A stretch of DNA of 8,922 nt from Pseudomonadota bacterium (lineage in GTDB: Bacteria; Pseudomonadota; Gammaproteobacteria; JAKAQQ01), in the NCBI GenBank assembly GCA_021828425.1, contig JAKARN010000046.1, positions 1-8,922 on the forward strand, given 5' to 3'. Below the pieces are notes generated by a model. The model worked only from the letters and a program-made list of their open reading frames with translations, was not told where the DNA came from and ran no database searches. A program made the position numbers and the translations under genes. Every line of letters starts with the position of its first letter. Position 1 is the stretch's first letter. Shown one piece after another: positions 1 to 6,548 of this stretch.

Positions 1-1
1 G

Positions 2-1255
2 GGGGCGGGACTTCTGATCGCAACCTTCCGGCATGGACTGTCGCGCCTGGCCGATCCGCAGCTCCATACCCACAGCGTCATCCTCAATTTCACGGCAACC
101 CCGGAGGGGCCCTTCCGCGCGCTCGACCGCATTTTTCTCTTCAATGCCGCGAAACTCCTCGGTGGCTACTACCGGCTCGATCTGGCGGCACGCGTTGCCG
201 GGCTCGGCTATACGATCCGGCCGACCCCCCACGCCTTCGAGATCGGGGAGATTCCCGGACGCCTGCTTGCGCTCTGGTCCAAACGGAGCCACGCGGTCGA
301 GCAGGCGCTCGCCCACACCGGGTCCTCCCGGGATTTCGCGACTCTGGGCGAAAAACAGTACCTGACCCTGCAAACCCGTCCGCCCAAGACCGCTTCCTCG
401 TGGGTCGAGATCGCCGGTCGCTGGCGTGAGGAGTACGGTCGCATCCAGCCGGACCGGGTGCCCGCGGCGCCCTGGCGGGCCCCGGGGGAACCTGGGGTGT
501 CTCAGCCCTTCGATCTGGCCGGGCTCGTCGGGGAGACTGTGCGCGAACTCGGTGCCGAATACGGGTCGTTCCGCCGGATCGAGGTCTACGGGCGGCTCTT
601 TTCCAGAGCCGTGGGCCGGATGGATGCGGCCACCTTCAGGGCCGCGCTCCCACCGCTCCTTGAGGAGAGGACGGTTCCATCCGAGGGCCGGTGGGGTCGG
701 AGCCTCTGTTTTGGCAGCGACTGGCACGAATGTCCGGACCGGCCATCCCCGGGCGGTCCGGCGGCTCCGGCGTTCTACCTGTGCTGGGGAAACGGGCGCG
801 ACCTGCTGTCCCGTCTGGGATCCTGCGATCCCACCGGGGCGGCTCCGCTGCGCCCGGGACGGCTCCGGCTCCCCTGCCTCCTCCTTGGCGAGGGGCCGGA
901 GAACCCCCTCCGGCCGGGATCCCGCTGTCTTTTGTTCTACCTGCCACGCCGGATGGGGATTTCCGCACTCGAGACGGCCCGGGAATGGGCCCGGGAACGG
1001 GATCTCACCCTGGTGCTCGTCGAGTGGCCGCGGCGCGAATACGGACTGCTCCGCCTGCGGGGGCTCGATCATCTCCGGCGGTGCGGCACCGAGGTCCACT
1101 GGCTCCGGGACGAGGTGCGCGACACCTTTCTCGTCTCGCGCAGCTGGCAAAGGCTCCCCGAACGGGAACTCGCCCGGCTGCCGGCCGCAGATCGCCTGCG
1201 GGGTCCGGACCGGGAACCGTCCGGTCCCGGGTGGATGTCCGCCGGGCCCGGATGA
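2..1255 (+). CDS. MobF (TrwC/TraI-type) conjugative relaxase, 5'-partial, no visible helicase
   Basis: The frame is open from base 2 to a TGA at 1253-1255 (417 residues visible); the start lies outside the window. Residues 9-27 carry the MobF metal-binding triad: H11, then H22 and H24 within DPQLHTHSVILN, i.e. H-x10-H-x-H as in TrwC/TraI. The catalytic tyrosines would be in the missing N-terminus. Such proteins nick one strand at oriT and pilot it during conjugation. The next ~120 residues (LDRIF, LGGYYRLDLAARVAGLGY, FEIGEIPGRLLALWSKRSHAVEQAL) follow the family pattern. Residues ~160-210 resemble the linker preceding the helicase. The usual RecD-like helicase with a GxGKT loop is not seen; the remaining ~200 residues are Arg/Pro/Gly-rich and only vaguely recall the inactive RecD-like domain of TraI. 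The gene may be truncated, decaying, or a helicase-less variant. The relaxase call is firm; activity is uncertain. Confidence 0.85.
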   Translation, partial: GAGLLIATFRHGLSRLADPQLHTHSVILNFTATPEGPFRALDRIFLFNAAKLLGGYYRLDLAARVAGLGYTIRPTPHAFEIGEIPGRLLALWSKRSHAVEQALAHTGSSRDFATLGEKQYLTLQTRPPKTASSWVEIAGRWREEYGRIQPDRVPAAPWRAPGEPGVSQPFDLAGLVGETVRELGAEYGSFRRIEVYGRLFSRAVGRMDAATFRAALPPLLEERTVPSEGRWGRSLCFGSDWHECPDRPSPGGPAAPAFYLCWGNGRDLLSRLGSCDPTGAAPLRPGRLRLPCLLLGEGPENPLRPGSRCLLFYLPRRMGISALETAREWARERDLTLVLVEWPRREYGLLRLRGLDHLRRCGTEVHWLRDEVRDTFLVSRSWQRLPERELARLPAADRLRGPDREPSGPGWMSAGPG

Positions 1256-1317
1256 GCCCGGCCCGGATTCTGCACGGCCGGCACCGCCGGGTGGAGGATC
1301 CGGCTCTGAGATTTCCA

Positions 1318-1359
1318 GGGACAGGGGCTTGTCCCCTTTCGGCGTTATCATGGGACAAG
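1318..1359 (+). promoter_or_regulatory. Alternative hairpins built from GGGACA(AG) half-sites
   Basis: GGGACA at 1318-1323 can pair with TGTCCC at 1330-1335 (loop of 6). CTTGTCCC at 1328-1335 can instead pair with GGGACAAG at 1352-1359 (loop of 16). The two stems exclude each other because they share 1330-1335. The site lies between the relaxase stop and the SWIM start. The first stem followed by CCTTT could be a weak terminator; the three half-sites could also be a protein-binding array. The sequence facts are direct; any role is inference. Confidence 0.35.
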
Positions 1360-1397
1360 GCTCCCCAGCCGATACTGGAACAACAGGAAACTGAGGG

Positions 1398-1921
1398 ATG
1401 CGTAACGGTGTGATCACCGAAAACGTCCTGCGGACCGGAGCGGGCGACCTCGCCTACGCGCGTGGTCACGCCTATTTCGAGCCGGGCGCCGTGATCGATC
1501 TTGTGGTGACGGATGAGACGATCAACGCGCGCGTCGGGGGCGGCGACGAATACGCCGTGCAACTCTGGGCGGAGGGCAAACGACTCGGCTACTCCTGCAC
1601 CTGCCCGGTGGTTGCACGCAAGACCTGTGGTTTTCTCTCGCCCGGGCGCGCGAAAGGAATCACCCCGCCGACGCCGCGGAAATCTACCGTAACCGCCTCA
1701 ATGGCATCGTTGAGCAAAAGAATAACCCCGCCTATGATGAAGCCGTCGCCCTCATTGTTAGGGTCCGCAACTTGACGCGTCGCACAAAACAGGAAAGGGG
1801 GTTCGCAGCGTGGCCCGACGTCGTGCGGGCCAGACACAGGGCCAAGCGGAATTTCATGCAGCGGCTGGATCAAGCGATGTCCACCATGGGCCCAAGCCCG
1901 ATCAGGAAGGCAAAACCATGA
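1398..1921 (+). pseudogene. SWIM zinc-finger protein, broken by an internal deletion/frameshift
   Basis: An ATG at 1398 follows CAGGA and reads about 75 residues typical of the SWIM family N-terminus: GDLAYARGHAYFEPG, then LGYSCTCPV, the first two cysteines of the CxCx(n)CxH zinc motif. The next cysteine comes early (ARKTC) and the expected CxH plus following core are absent. In the +2 frame from about 1631 the C-terminal part resumes (SLARARERNHPADAAEIY, then AYDEAVALIVRVR and AKRNFMQRLDQA) and ends at TGA 1919-1921. Family members are several hundred residues long, so a large central segment is gone and the halves are out of frame. The original stop overlaps the next gene's ATG (ATGA), suggesting translational coupling. 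The function of SWIM proteins here is unknown; nucleic-acid or protein binding is usual. The protein is almost certainly non-functional. Confidence 0.75.
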
Positions 1922-2648
1922 CCCGGGCAAAACCCGAAGATCATGGCGAAGTGCTCCTGTACCGGACCGAGGACGGCCGGACCGCCTTGGACGTGCGGCT
2001 GGCCGGGGGCGATCTGTCCTCACCAAACATATTCGGAACATCTTTGCGGAAAGTGAACTCAAGGAAAATGGCAATGTGCAAAAAATGCACATTGCAAATT
2101 CCGACAAGCCTGTCGCCTTTTACAGCCTGGATGTGATCATCTCCGTCGGCTACCGCGTCAAGTCGAAACGCGGTACCCAGTTCCGCATCTGGGCCACCCA
2201 GATCCTCAAAGAGCATCTCACGCAGGGTTACACTGTCCATCGTCGGCGTTTCGAGCAGAAGGCGCGGGAACTGGAGGCAGCGCTCGTGCTCATCCGCAAG
2301 ACCGCCGGACGCGAGGCGCTCACCGGCGACCAGGACCGCGGCCTGGTCGATGTCATCGCCTGCTATACCCGGACCTTTTTGCTTTTGCAGCGCTACGACG
2401 AAGGGCTGCTGACCGAGCCGAAAGGAACCGCCGGCGGTGTGTTGCCCGGCATTGCCGAGGCCCATGCCGGCATTGAGGTGCTCAAGCGGGACCTGATCGC
2501 GCGCCGCGAAGCCAGCGGATTGTTCGGGCAGGAGCACAAGGCAGGGCTTGAATCCATCCTGGGGAATCTTGACCAGAGCGCGTTCGGCGAGCCGGCGTAT
2601 CCGAGCATCGAGGCCAAGGCCGCACATTTGTTGTATTTCGTCATCAAA
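1918..2648 (+). pseudogene. RhuM-Fic fusion protein, copy 1: internal deletion and missing 3' end
   Basis: The ATG at 1918 has AGGAAGG about 8 bases upstream and reads GEVLLYRTEDGRTALDVRLAGG, the RhuM N-terminus. The expected WLTxxQMAELFxRD segment is then missing. The family sequence resumes one frame over from about 2019 (LTKHIRNIFAESELKENG, then FYSLDVIISVGYRVKSKRGTQFRIWAT). From 2375 it continues as a C-terminal Fic/Doc-like domain (FLLLQRYDEGLLTEPKG, then SIEAKAAHLLYFVIK). Homology stops at 2648, exactly where the family's HPFxDGNKRxG active-site motif should begin. The frame then runs meaninglessly into the antisense of the next gene. RhuM-Fic fusions are a known accessory-genome family of unclear function, often treated as toxin-like. 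Two separate lesions make this copy dead. Confidence 0.8.
2071..2095 (+). repeat. Perfect 10-bp hairpin with AAAAA loop inside RhuM copy 1
   Basis: GCAATGTGCA (2071-2080) is the exact reverse complement of TGCACATTGC (2086-2095), separated by five A. It lies within the codons for NVQKMHIA. A hairpin of the same shape sits at the equivalent place in RhuM copy 2 (8825-8851) with different arm sequences. Confidence 0.8.
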
Positions 2649-2652
2649 TATT

Positions 2653-2671
2653 CCGCAGTGATTTGCTGCGG
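2653..2671. terminator. Possible terminator hairpin between convergent RhuM-Fic and fic
   Basis: CCGCAG (2653-2658) pairs with CTGCGG (2666-2671) around a 7-base loop, in the 45-bp gap between the end of RhuM homology and the fic stop. No T-tract follows on either strand, so intrinsic termination is only a possibility. Confidence 0.25.
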
Positions 2672-2693
2672 CCTCATTGAAGCTCGGGAAACC

Positions 2694-3995
2694 TCATCGT
2701 TGTCCCGCCTGCTCGCGCGCCATCTCGGCAAGGTCCTCGGGGCGCAGTCGGTAGCGGATGACATTGCCATCGTGAAGGCCCCGGAACTCCTGGCCGATAT
2801 AGTTGACGACCTGCTCGCGGTCGGCCTCCGGAATGCCGGCATCGGCGGCCATGGCCATCACCGAGTCCGGCCGAAACGCCTTCCATTCGAGTACGCTGCG
2901 GCGTACAGCCGCGCGTACAAAATCACGGTAGGCAAGCGACGCTTTCTCAGGGCTCTCAAGCTCGGCGCCCAGCACCTGGTAGTTTTCGGCGGAGGCCAGG
3001 TAGGCGTCGATATACACGCCGCGCAACAGCGAGACGTTGTTCAACTCGTACACGCCGATCAGCCCGTCAAGATAATCAGCGTCGTTCAGGGTCAAAAACG
3101 ACATAGGGGCGTGGCCGGCCTTGAGCAACGGGATGTTGGCGGCAATGCGCGAAGTCCGTTTGTTGACATCCTCGAACGGCTGTAGATACGGGATGTGGAC
3201 CAGCAGGAAGAAGGATTGCTCGAACGGATCAGTGATCGCCGCCGCCTTCTGCACCAGTATGTCGAATTCTTCCTCGATCGCGAAATGATCAGCCTGCGGC
3301 CTGTAGCTCGAATAGGAAATGCCGACCGGCATCCACCGCAGCCGTCCTCCCATTGCGGGATCGGCAAGCAAGCCGTCGGCGAGCAAGGCATGAATGCTGA
3401 ACAGGTCAGGGCGGCTGATGGTGATGTCGGCGAGATGCTCGACGACGTACTGGATCGCTTCCTTGTGATTGAGGATCATGACCGCTTCCCGGCGATCCTT
3501 GCCGGCGGCCTCCTGGCCGAAACGGATCAGCCGCTCTGTTTCGAGGATGTCATAGGTATTGCCCTCCATACGCGATGACGCCCAGGACAGATCCACAAGG
3601 AGCCGCTCAAGGATGCGGCGCGCATAGGGGCCGGCGGGCAGCCGCTGTGGCTCAGGGCGGCCGGTCTCATGCAGCCGCGCCCGCTCGGCAGCGCCGAGAT
3701 AGAAGCTCCTGTTCGGAATGTAGCGGTCGAGAAACTCTCTGTTATGGGTCGTGGGCCGCCGGCGGTTGTAGGGCGTTTGTAGGTGGGCGCGCACCACGGC
3801 GGCGCCCGCCAGGCTGTAGCCCGTGGCGCGGCCCCTTCCCGAGACTTCCAGCTTGCCTTCATCGGCCAGGCGCTTGAGCGCGCGCCAGATCGTCGGCGCG
3901 CTCACATCGGGTGCGATGTGGCGCCTGATGTCCTCCCGGCCCGCGCCGGGATGGGCGGCGACATAATCAAGAAGGGCTTGGTCGGTGAATGCCAT
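2694..3995 (-). CDS. Fic-domain protein with N-terminal winged helix-turn-helix
   Basis: This is an intact 433-residue protein. I chose the ATG at 3995, preceded by GGA about 10 bases upstream; a TTG at 4010 would add five residues. Residues 1-62 form a winged-helix DNA-binding domain (REDIRRHI, then APTIWRALKRLADEGKLEVSGRG). The rest is a Fic domain: S140-x3-E144-G145-N146 matches the class II inhibitory motif (S/T)xxxE(G/N), and residues 262-283 hold the active-site loop PYLQPFEDVNKRTSR. Fic enzymes usually transfer AMP to target hydroxyls using the His of HPFx(D/E)GN(G/K)R. Here Q272 replaces that His and V277 the Gly. As far as I recall, Gln is common in this wHTH-Fic subfamily, so it may be a natural variant rather than decay. 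The gene converges on the broken RhuM-Fic gene and has its own promoter with repeated operator boxes, fitting autoregulation through the N-terminal domain. Target unknown. Confidence 0.9.
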   Translation of the reverse strand: MAFTDQALLDYVAAHPGAGREDIRRHIAPDVSAPTIWRALKRLADEGKLEVSGRGRATGYSLAGAAVVRAHLQTPYNRRRPTTHNREFLDRYIPNRSFYLGAAERARLHETGRPEPQRLPAGPYARRILERLLVDLSWASSRMEGNTYDILETERLIRFGQEAAGKDRREAVMILNHKEAIQYVVEHLADITISRPDLFSIHALLADGLLADPAMGGRLRWMPVGISYSSYRPQADHFAIEEEFDILVQKAAAITDPFEQSFFLLVHIPYLQPFEDVNKRTSRIAANIPLLKAGHAPMSFLTLNDADYLDGLIGVYELNNVSLLRGVYIDAYLASAENYQVLGAELESPEKASLAYRDFVRAAVRRSVLEWKAFRPDSVMAMAADAGIPEADREQVVNYIGQEFRGLHDGNVIRYRLRPEDLAEMAREQAGQR

Positions 3996-4089
3996 GAAAC
4001 GATTTTCCAAAGACTGAAACGATTATCTTATTAAGATATATATGTTTTCTCCTATCGTCAAGATATCGTTTCACGAATATTGAAACGAT
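3995..4089. promoter_or_regulatory. Four-box TGAAACGAT operator array controlling fic
   Basis: The 9-mer TGAAACGAT occurs at 3995-4003 and 4015-4023 (direct, 20 bp apart). It also forms the arms of a perfect palindrome, ATCGTTTCA at 4065-4073 and TGAAACGAT at 4081-4089, with a 7-bp spacer. The palindrome lies just upstream of the predicted -35; the two direct boxes lie downstream of the -10, and one overlaps the start codon. This layout suits repression by the winged-helix domain of the Fic protein itself. The repeats are seen directly; the regulator is inferred. Confidence 0.75.
4033..4061 (-). promoter_or_regulatory. Predicted sigma70 promoter of fic
   Basis: On the minus strand, TTGACG (4056-4061) and TATCTT (4033-4038) are separated by 17 bp in an AT-rich stretch that stands out from the GC-rich surroundings. 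A 13-bp palindrome ATCTTA-T-TAAGAT (4025-4037) overlaps the -10. The promoter lies about 40-65 bp upstream of the fic ATG and between the operator boxes. Confidence 0.6.
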
Positions 4090-4227
4090 GGATCGGCCTG
4101 TCCGGGCTGCAACGATTGATGCCAGGACGTGAAAGCCTTGGTGGCTAGCTTTGGAATAAAACCGTCCCCCTCCGGCAGACTTTCCCGACTTATTCGGGAG
4201 ATCGCCATGTACGCCGGCAAGCCTGTC

Positions 4228-4332
4228 TTCGCGCAGCTGACCTGTCGGAAAAGCCTGAGGGATATCGAGGCGTGTCTTTCGGCGCAGCCGGCCAGGCCCT
4301 GTCGCGGGGGCATCGGGGGCACCGTCTCCTTG
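4228..4332 (+). mobile_element. IS4-type transposase fragment (DUF4372-like)
   Basis: Thirty-five residues, FAQLTCRKSLRDIEACLSAQ followed by PARPCRGGIGGTVSL, match the N-terminal DUF4372-like region of IS4-type transposases, where FAQLTYRESLRDIEACLSAQ is near-invariant. Neither the preceding residues nor the catalytic DDE region is present, and I saw no terminal inverted repeats. The surrounding stretch 4090-4227 has no gene I recognise; it includes a short inverted repeat CCCGA-N5-TCGGG at 4184-4198. Confidence 0.65.
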
Positions 4333-4447
4333 GAATCACGATCCCCGGTCAGGCTCATGCATTGGAGGAGGCTGGAGCAAAAGGAAGACCATACGAAAAA
4401 ATCGGCCCACAGGGATGTGCTCGGGAAGGTTTTGTTACAATGAAAAC

Positions 4448-4609
4448 ATGGACATTCAATCGGCTGATGTCCAGGTGTCTGTCTTGCGGAACGGGTATGG
4501 GTTCTCGGACGGGGCGCTGGACCCTGAGGTAACCGATCGGCCCCCGTTTATGCGCTTTTTGCGCATTGACCTGTCGGGGCGGTGCCTGATGAAGAGTTCT
4601 TCGCCATGA
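4448..4609 (+). CDS. Small unassigned ORF just upstream of the formate dehydrogenase
   Basis: The reading frame gives 53 residues from ATG 4448 (MDIQSADVQV to RIDLSGRCLMKSSSP), ending at TGA 4607-4609 inside the ribosome binding site of the next gene. I recognise no family. It has no clear ribosome binding site and no membrane segment. A hairpin ATGCGC-TTTTT-GCGCAT lies inside it at 4550-4566. TACAAT at 4436-4441 could be a -10, without a convincing -35. It could be a leader peptide, the tail of a lost gene, or chance. Otherwise I see nothing in 4333-4607. Confidence 0.2.
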   Translation: MDIQSADVQVSVLRNGYGFSDGALDPEVTDRPPFMRFLRIDLSGRCLMKSSSP

Positions 4610-4615
4610 GGAGGA
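4608..4615 (+). promoter_or_regulatory. Strong ribosome binding site of formate dehydrogenase
   Basis: GAGGAGGA ends about 6 bases before the ATG at 4622. This near-perfect Shine-Dalgarno sequence fixes the start and suggests high expression. Confidence 0.8.
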
Positions 4616-4621
4616 AATGAA

Positions 4622-5824
4622 ATGGCCAAAGTTGTGTGTGTTCTCTATGACGATCCGGTCGATGGCTACCCGAAATCCTATGCGCGCGAGGGTGTGCCGA
4701 GACTGACCCGCTACCCCGACGGCCAGACGCTGCCCACGCCCAAGGCCATCGACTTCCAGCCGGGTGTCCTGCTCGGCAGTGTCTCGGGTGAACTCGGGCT
4801 GCGCAAATATCTGGAATCCAAGGGTCACACTCTGGTTGTGACCTCCGACAAGGATGGGCCGGATTCCGTATTCGAACGCGAGTTGGGGGATGCGGATGTC
4901 GTCATCTCGCAGCCGTTCTGGCCGGCTTACCTGACGGCCGGGCGGATTGCCAAGGCCCCGAAGCTCAAGCTCGCGATCACCGCGGGTATCGGCTCGGACC
5001 ATGTCGACCTGCAGGCTGCGATTGATCGTGGCATCACCGTGGCCGAGGTGACGTTCTCCAATTCGATCTCGGTATCCGAGCATGTGGTCATGATGATCCT
5101 GGGCCTTGTGCGCAACTACATCCCGTCCTATCAATGGGTCGTGAAAGGAGGGTGGAATATTGCCGATTGCGTTGCCCGCTCCTATGACGTGGAGGGCATG
5201 CATGTGGGAACAGTCGCTGCCGGCCGCATCGGACTTGCCGTGCTCAGGCGCCTCAAGCCCTTCGATGTGCACCTCCACTACACCGATCGCCATCGCCTCC
5301 CGAAGTCGGTTGAAAAGGAACTGGGCTTGACTTGGCATGCCTCCCGGGAAGACCTGTATGGGGCCTGCGATGTGGTCACCTTGAATTGCCCGCTATATCC
5401 CGAAACCGAGCACATGATCAACGACGAGACGCTCAAGCGGTTCAAGCGCGGCGCCTATCTGGTGAATACCGCGCGCGGCAAGCTCTGTGACCGCGAGGCG
5501 GTCGTGCGCGCGCTGGAATCGGGCCAACTGGCCGGCTACGCCGGCGATGTCTGGTTCCCGCAGCCCGCACCGGGGGATCACCCCTGGCGGACCATGCCGC
5601 ACCACGGCATGACGCCCCACACCTCCGGCACCTCCTTGTCGGCTCAAGCCCGATATGCGGCCGGAACCCGGGAAATCCTGGAATGCTTCTTCGAGAACCG
5701 GCCGATCCGGAATGAGTACCTGATTGTGGACGGAGGCCGGCTTGCCGGCGCGGGAGCGCACTCCTACAGCGCCGGCAACGCCACCGCGGGCTCGGAAGAA
5801 GCCGCCCGCTTCAGGAAAGGCTGA
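4622..5824 (+). CDS. fdh: NAD-dependent formate dehydrogenase (metal-free, D-2-hydroxyacid dehydrogenase family)
   Basis: The 400-residue protein is intact and very close to the known Pseudomonas sp. 101 enzyme throughout, from MAKVVCVLYDDPVDGYPKSYA to GSEEAARFRK. It oxidises formate to CO2 with reduction of NAD+ in the cytoplasm. All expected residues are present: P98, I123 and N147 for formate; the AAGRIG nucleotide loop at 199-204; D222/R223 selecting NAD; and R285, Q314 and H333 for catalysis. Residue 146, usually Cys in the Pseudomonas enzyme, is Ser here; engineered Cys-to-Ser changes at that position are known to improve resistance to inactivation. The length equals the family norm. 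It stands alone, without other C1 genes, flanked by an IS4 fragment and a RhuM fragment, which suggests acquisition with mobile DNA or survival in a decaying island. It is probably used for energy from formate or for detoxification. Confidence 0.97.
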   Translation: MAKVVCVLYDDPVDGYPKSYAREGVPRLTRYPDGQTLPTPKAIDFQPGVLLGSVSGELGLRKYLESKGHTLVVTSDKDGPDSVFERELGDADVVISQPFWPAYLTAGRIAKAPKLKLAITAGIGSDHVDLQAAIDRGITVAEVTFSNSISVSEHVVMMILGLVRNYIPSYQWVVKGGWNIADCVARSYDVEGMHVGTVAAGRIGLAVLRRLKPFDVHLHYTDRHRLPKSVEKELGLTWHASREDLYGACDVVTLNCPLYPETEHMINDETLKRFKRGAYLVNTARGKLCDREAVVRALESGQLAGYAGDVWFPQPAPGDHPWRTMPHHGMTPHTSGTSLSAQARYAAGTREILECFFENRPIRNEYLIVDGGRLAGAGAHSYSAGNATAGSEEAARFRKG

Positions 5825-5859
5825 TCTGCCTCGCCCGACAAGCCGGATCTCCGGCATTC

Positions 5860-5874
5860 GGCGCTATCGGCGCC
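5860..5874 (+). terminator. Hairpin downstream of formate dehydrogenase
   Basis: GGCGC (5860-5864) pairs with GCGCC (5870-5874) around TATCG, 36 bp after the fdh stop. No T-tract follows, so it is a weak terminator candidate or an mRNA 3'-end stabiliser. Confidence 0.3.
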
Positions 5875-5899
5875 AGCATCATCAACCGGCCGAAGGATA

Positions 5900-6020
5900 A
5901 AACTCGATGATCGCGGTGAGGTAGTTTTGTCCCGGGCCGGGGACGGCGGCATCGCCCGGGACGTGCGGCTCGCCGGCGAGCCGGGGTGGTTGACACTGAA
6001 TCCGATGGCCGAGCGCTTTG
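5900..6020 (+). pseudogene. RhuM-family protein copy 2, 5' part, split by a mobile element
   Basis: The reading frame KLDDRGEVVLSRAGDGGIARD, VRLAGEPGWLTLNPMAERF matches the RhuM N-terminus, including the WLTxxxMAExF segment that copy 1 has lost. No start codon with a ribosome binding site is evident. At 6021 an IS3-like terminus begins and brings a stop codon. The missing continuation (GRDKSLISSQLRNVF) appears at 8755. Joining base 6020 to base 8753 restores the frame. Compared with copy 1, the N-terminal residues are clearly diverged, so this is an old paralogue rather than a recent duplicate. Confidence 0.75.
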
Positions 6021-6137
6021 TATGATGGACCCAGAAATCTAGACAAAAACGAGAGGGGGCCTTAAGCACGAAGGCCTTTCCGGGGTCTTTTCGAACCAGA
6101 AAATTCACGAGCTCAAGGCCGCCCATGAGTGGGAGGT
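6021..6137 (+). mobile_element. IS3-family fragment, left copy, with 144-bp internal deletion
   Basis: Bases 6023-6069 match 8394-8440 at 41 of 47 positions, and 6070-6137 match 8585-8652 at 64 of 68. The 144 bp between those two blocks in the right copy (exactly 48 codons) are absent here. The fragment keeps the left terminal repeat but loses its right end where an IS701-like sequence starts at 6138. Confidence 0.8.
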
Positions 6138-6229
6138 GACCACGCTCCGAGCCCGGCGACCCGGTCGGTGTGTCCCAGCGCTGTCGCCAGATGTCCCAGA
6201 TACCGCTCAAATCGTTCTCGCACTCCCAT
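6138..6229 (-). pseudogene. IS701-like transposase, first ~30 codons only
   Basis: On the minus strand an ATG at 6229 reads RERFERYLGHLATALGHTDR then VAGLGAWS, resembling the start of IS701-type transposases (RFExYLxxLxxALGHADR). The expected following YCTGLxxPxxRKSVEPM is cut off at the junction with the IS3 fragment. It is an end fragment of a second insertion sequence, nested in or recombined with the first. Confidence 0.55.
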
Positions 6230-6548
6230 CGAACCCCACCCGTGCGATGAAGATGTGGATAAAACACACCTGGGTATGGTTGCTTCCCCACCGTCCGCAT
6301 GCTCATCATCCTCATCGCAGGCCAGCTCGTCTTCCCACGGATCAACCGTGACGTGGCGGTGTTACCAACTCCGTTTTCAACAGAACCAAATTTCCTTTAG
6401 CATCGTCGAACCCATTGACGAGATGTGCCGAAAGCGACACAAGATAGGCGTCAGGACGATAGTTCTAGAGCCGCGTTCCGGACATTCTTTGGGGTAAATG
6501 ACTGTCTGTGTCCATCAGTTCGGCGAGTCAACTGATAAGGGAGTCACA
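6230..6548. other. Non-coding stretch upstream of the nuclease-like gene
   Basis: I see no convincing gene here. Open frames on both strands lack ribosome binding sites and recognisable motifs. The left part may contain the terminal repeat and leader of the IS701-like remnant. The right part, from about 6370, has visibly lower GC than the neighbours, like the gene that follows, so it is probably that gene's promoter region. TTGACG at 6415-6420 is a -35 candidate without a well-placed -10. Confidence 0.4.

Noticed and set aside
426..1394. 322-residue plus-strand frame and another of 240 residues overlapping the relaxase
   Set aside because: Both are shadows in GC-rich DNA; the frame from base 2 carries the relaxase motifs.
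1941..2627. 228-residue minus-strand frame opposite RhuM-Fic
   Set aside because: It is the reverse of a recognised gene and shows no domain of its own.
2649..3185. Continuation of the RhuM-Fic frame past 2648
   Set aside because: It is antisense to fic and shows no family similarity after FVIK, so it is read-through of a truncated gene.
4355..5338. 327-residue open frame on the minus strand across the formate dehydrogenase
   Set aside because: It is antisense to a gene with unmistakable family identity and has no ribosome binding site or recognisable motif.
5764..6345. 193-residue minus-strand frame spanning the fdh end, RhuM 5' part and IS fragment
   Set aside because: It crosses three unrelated features; the only similarity on that strand is a short IS701-like stretch in a different frame.
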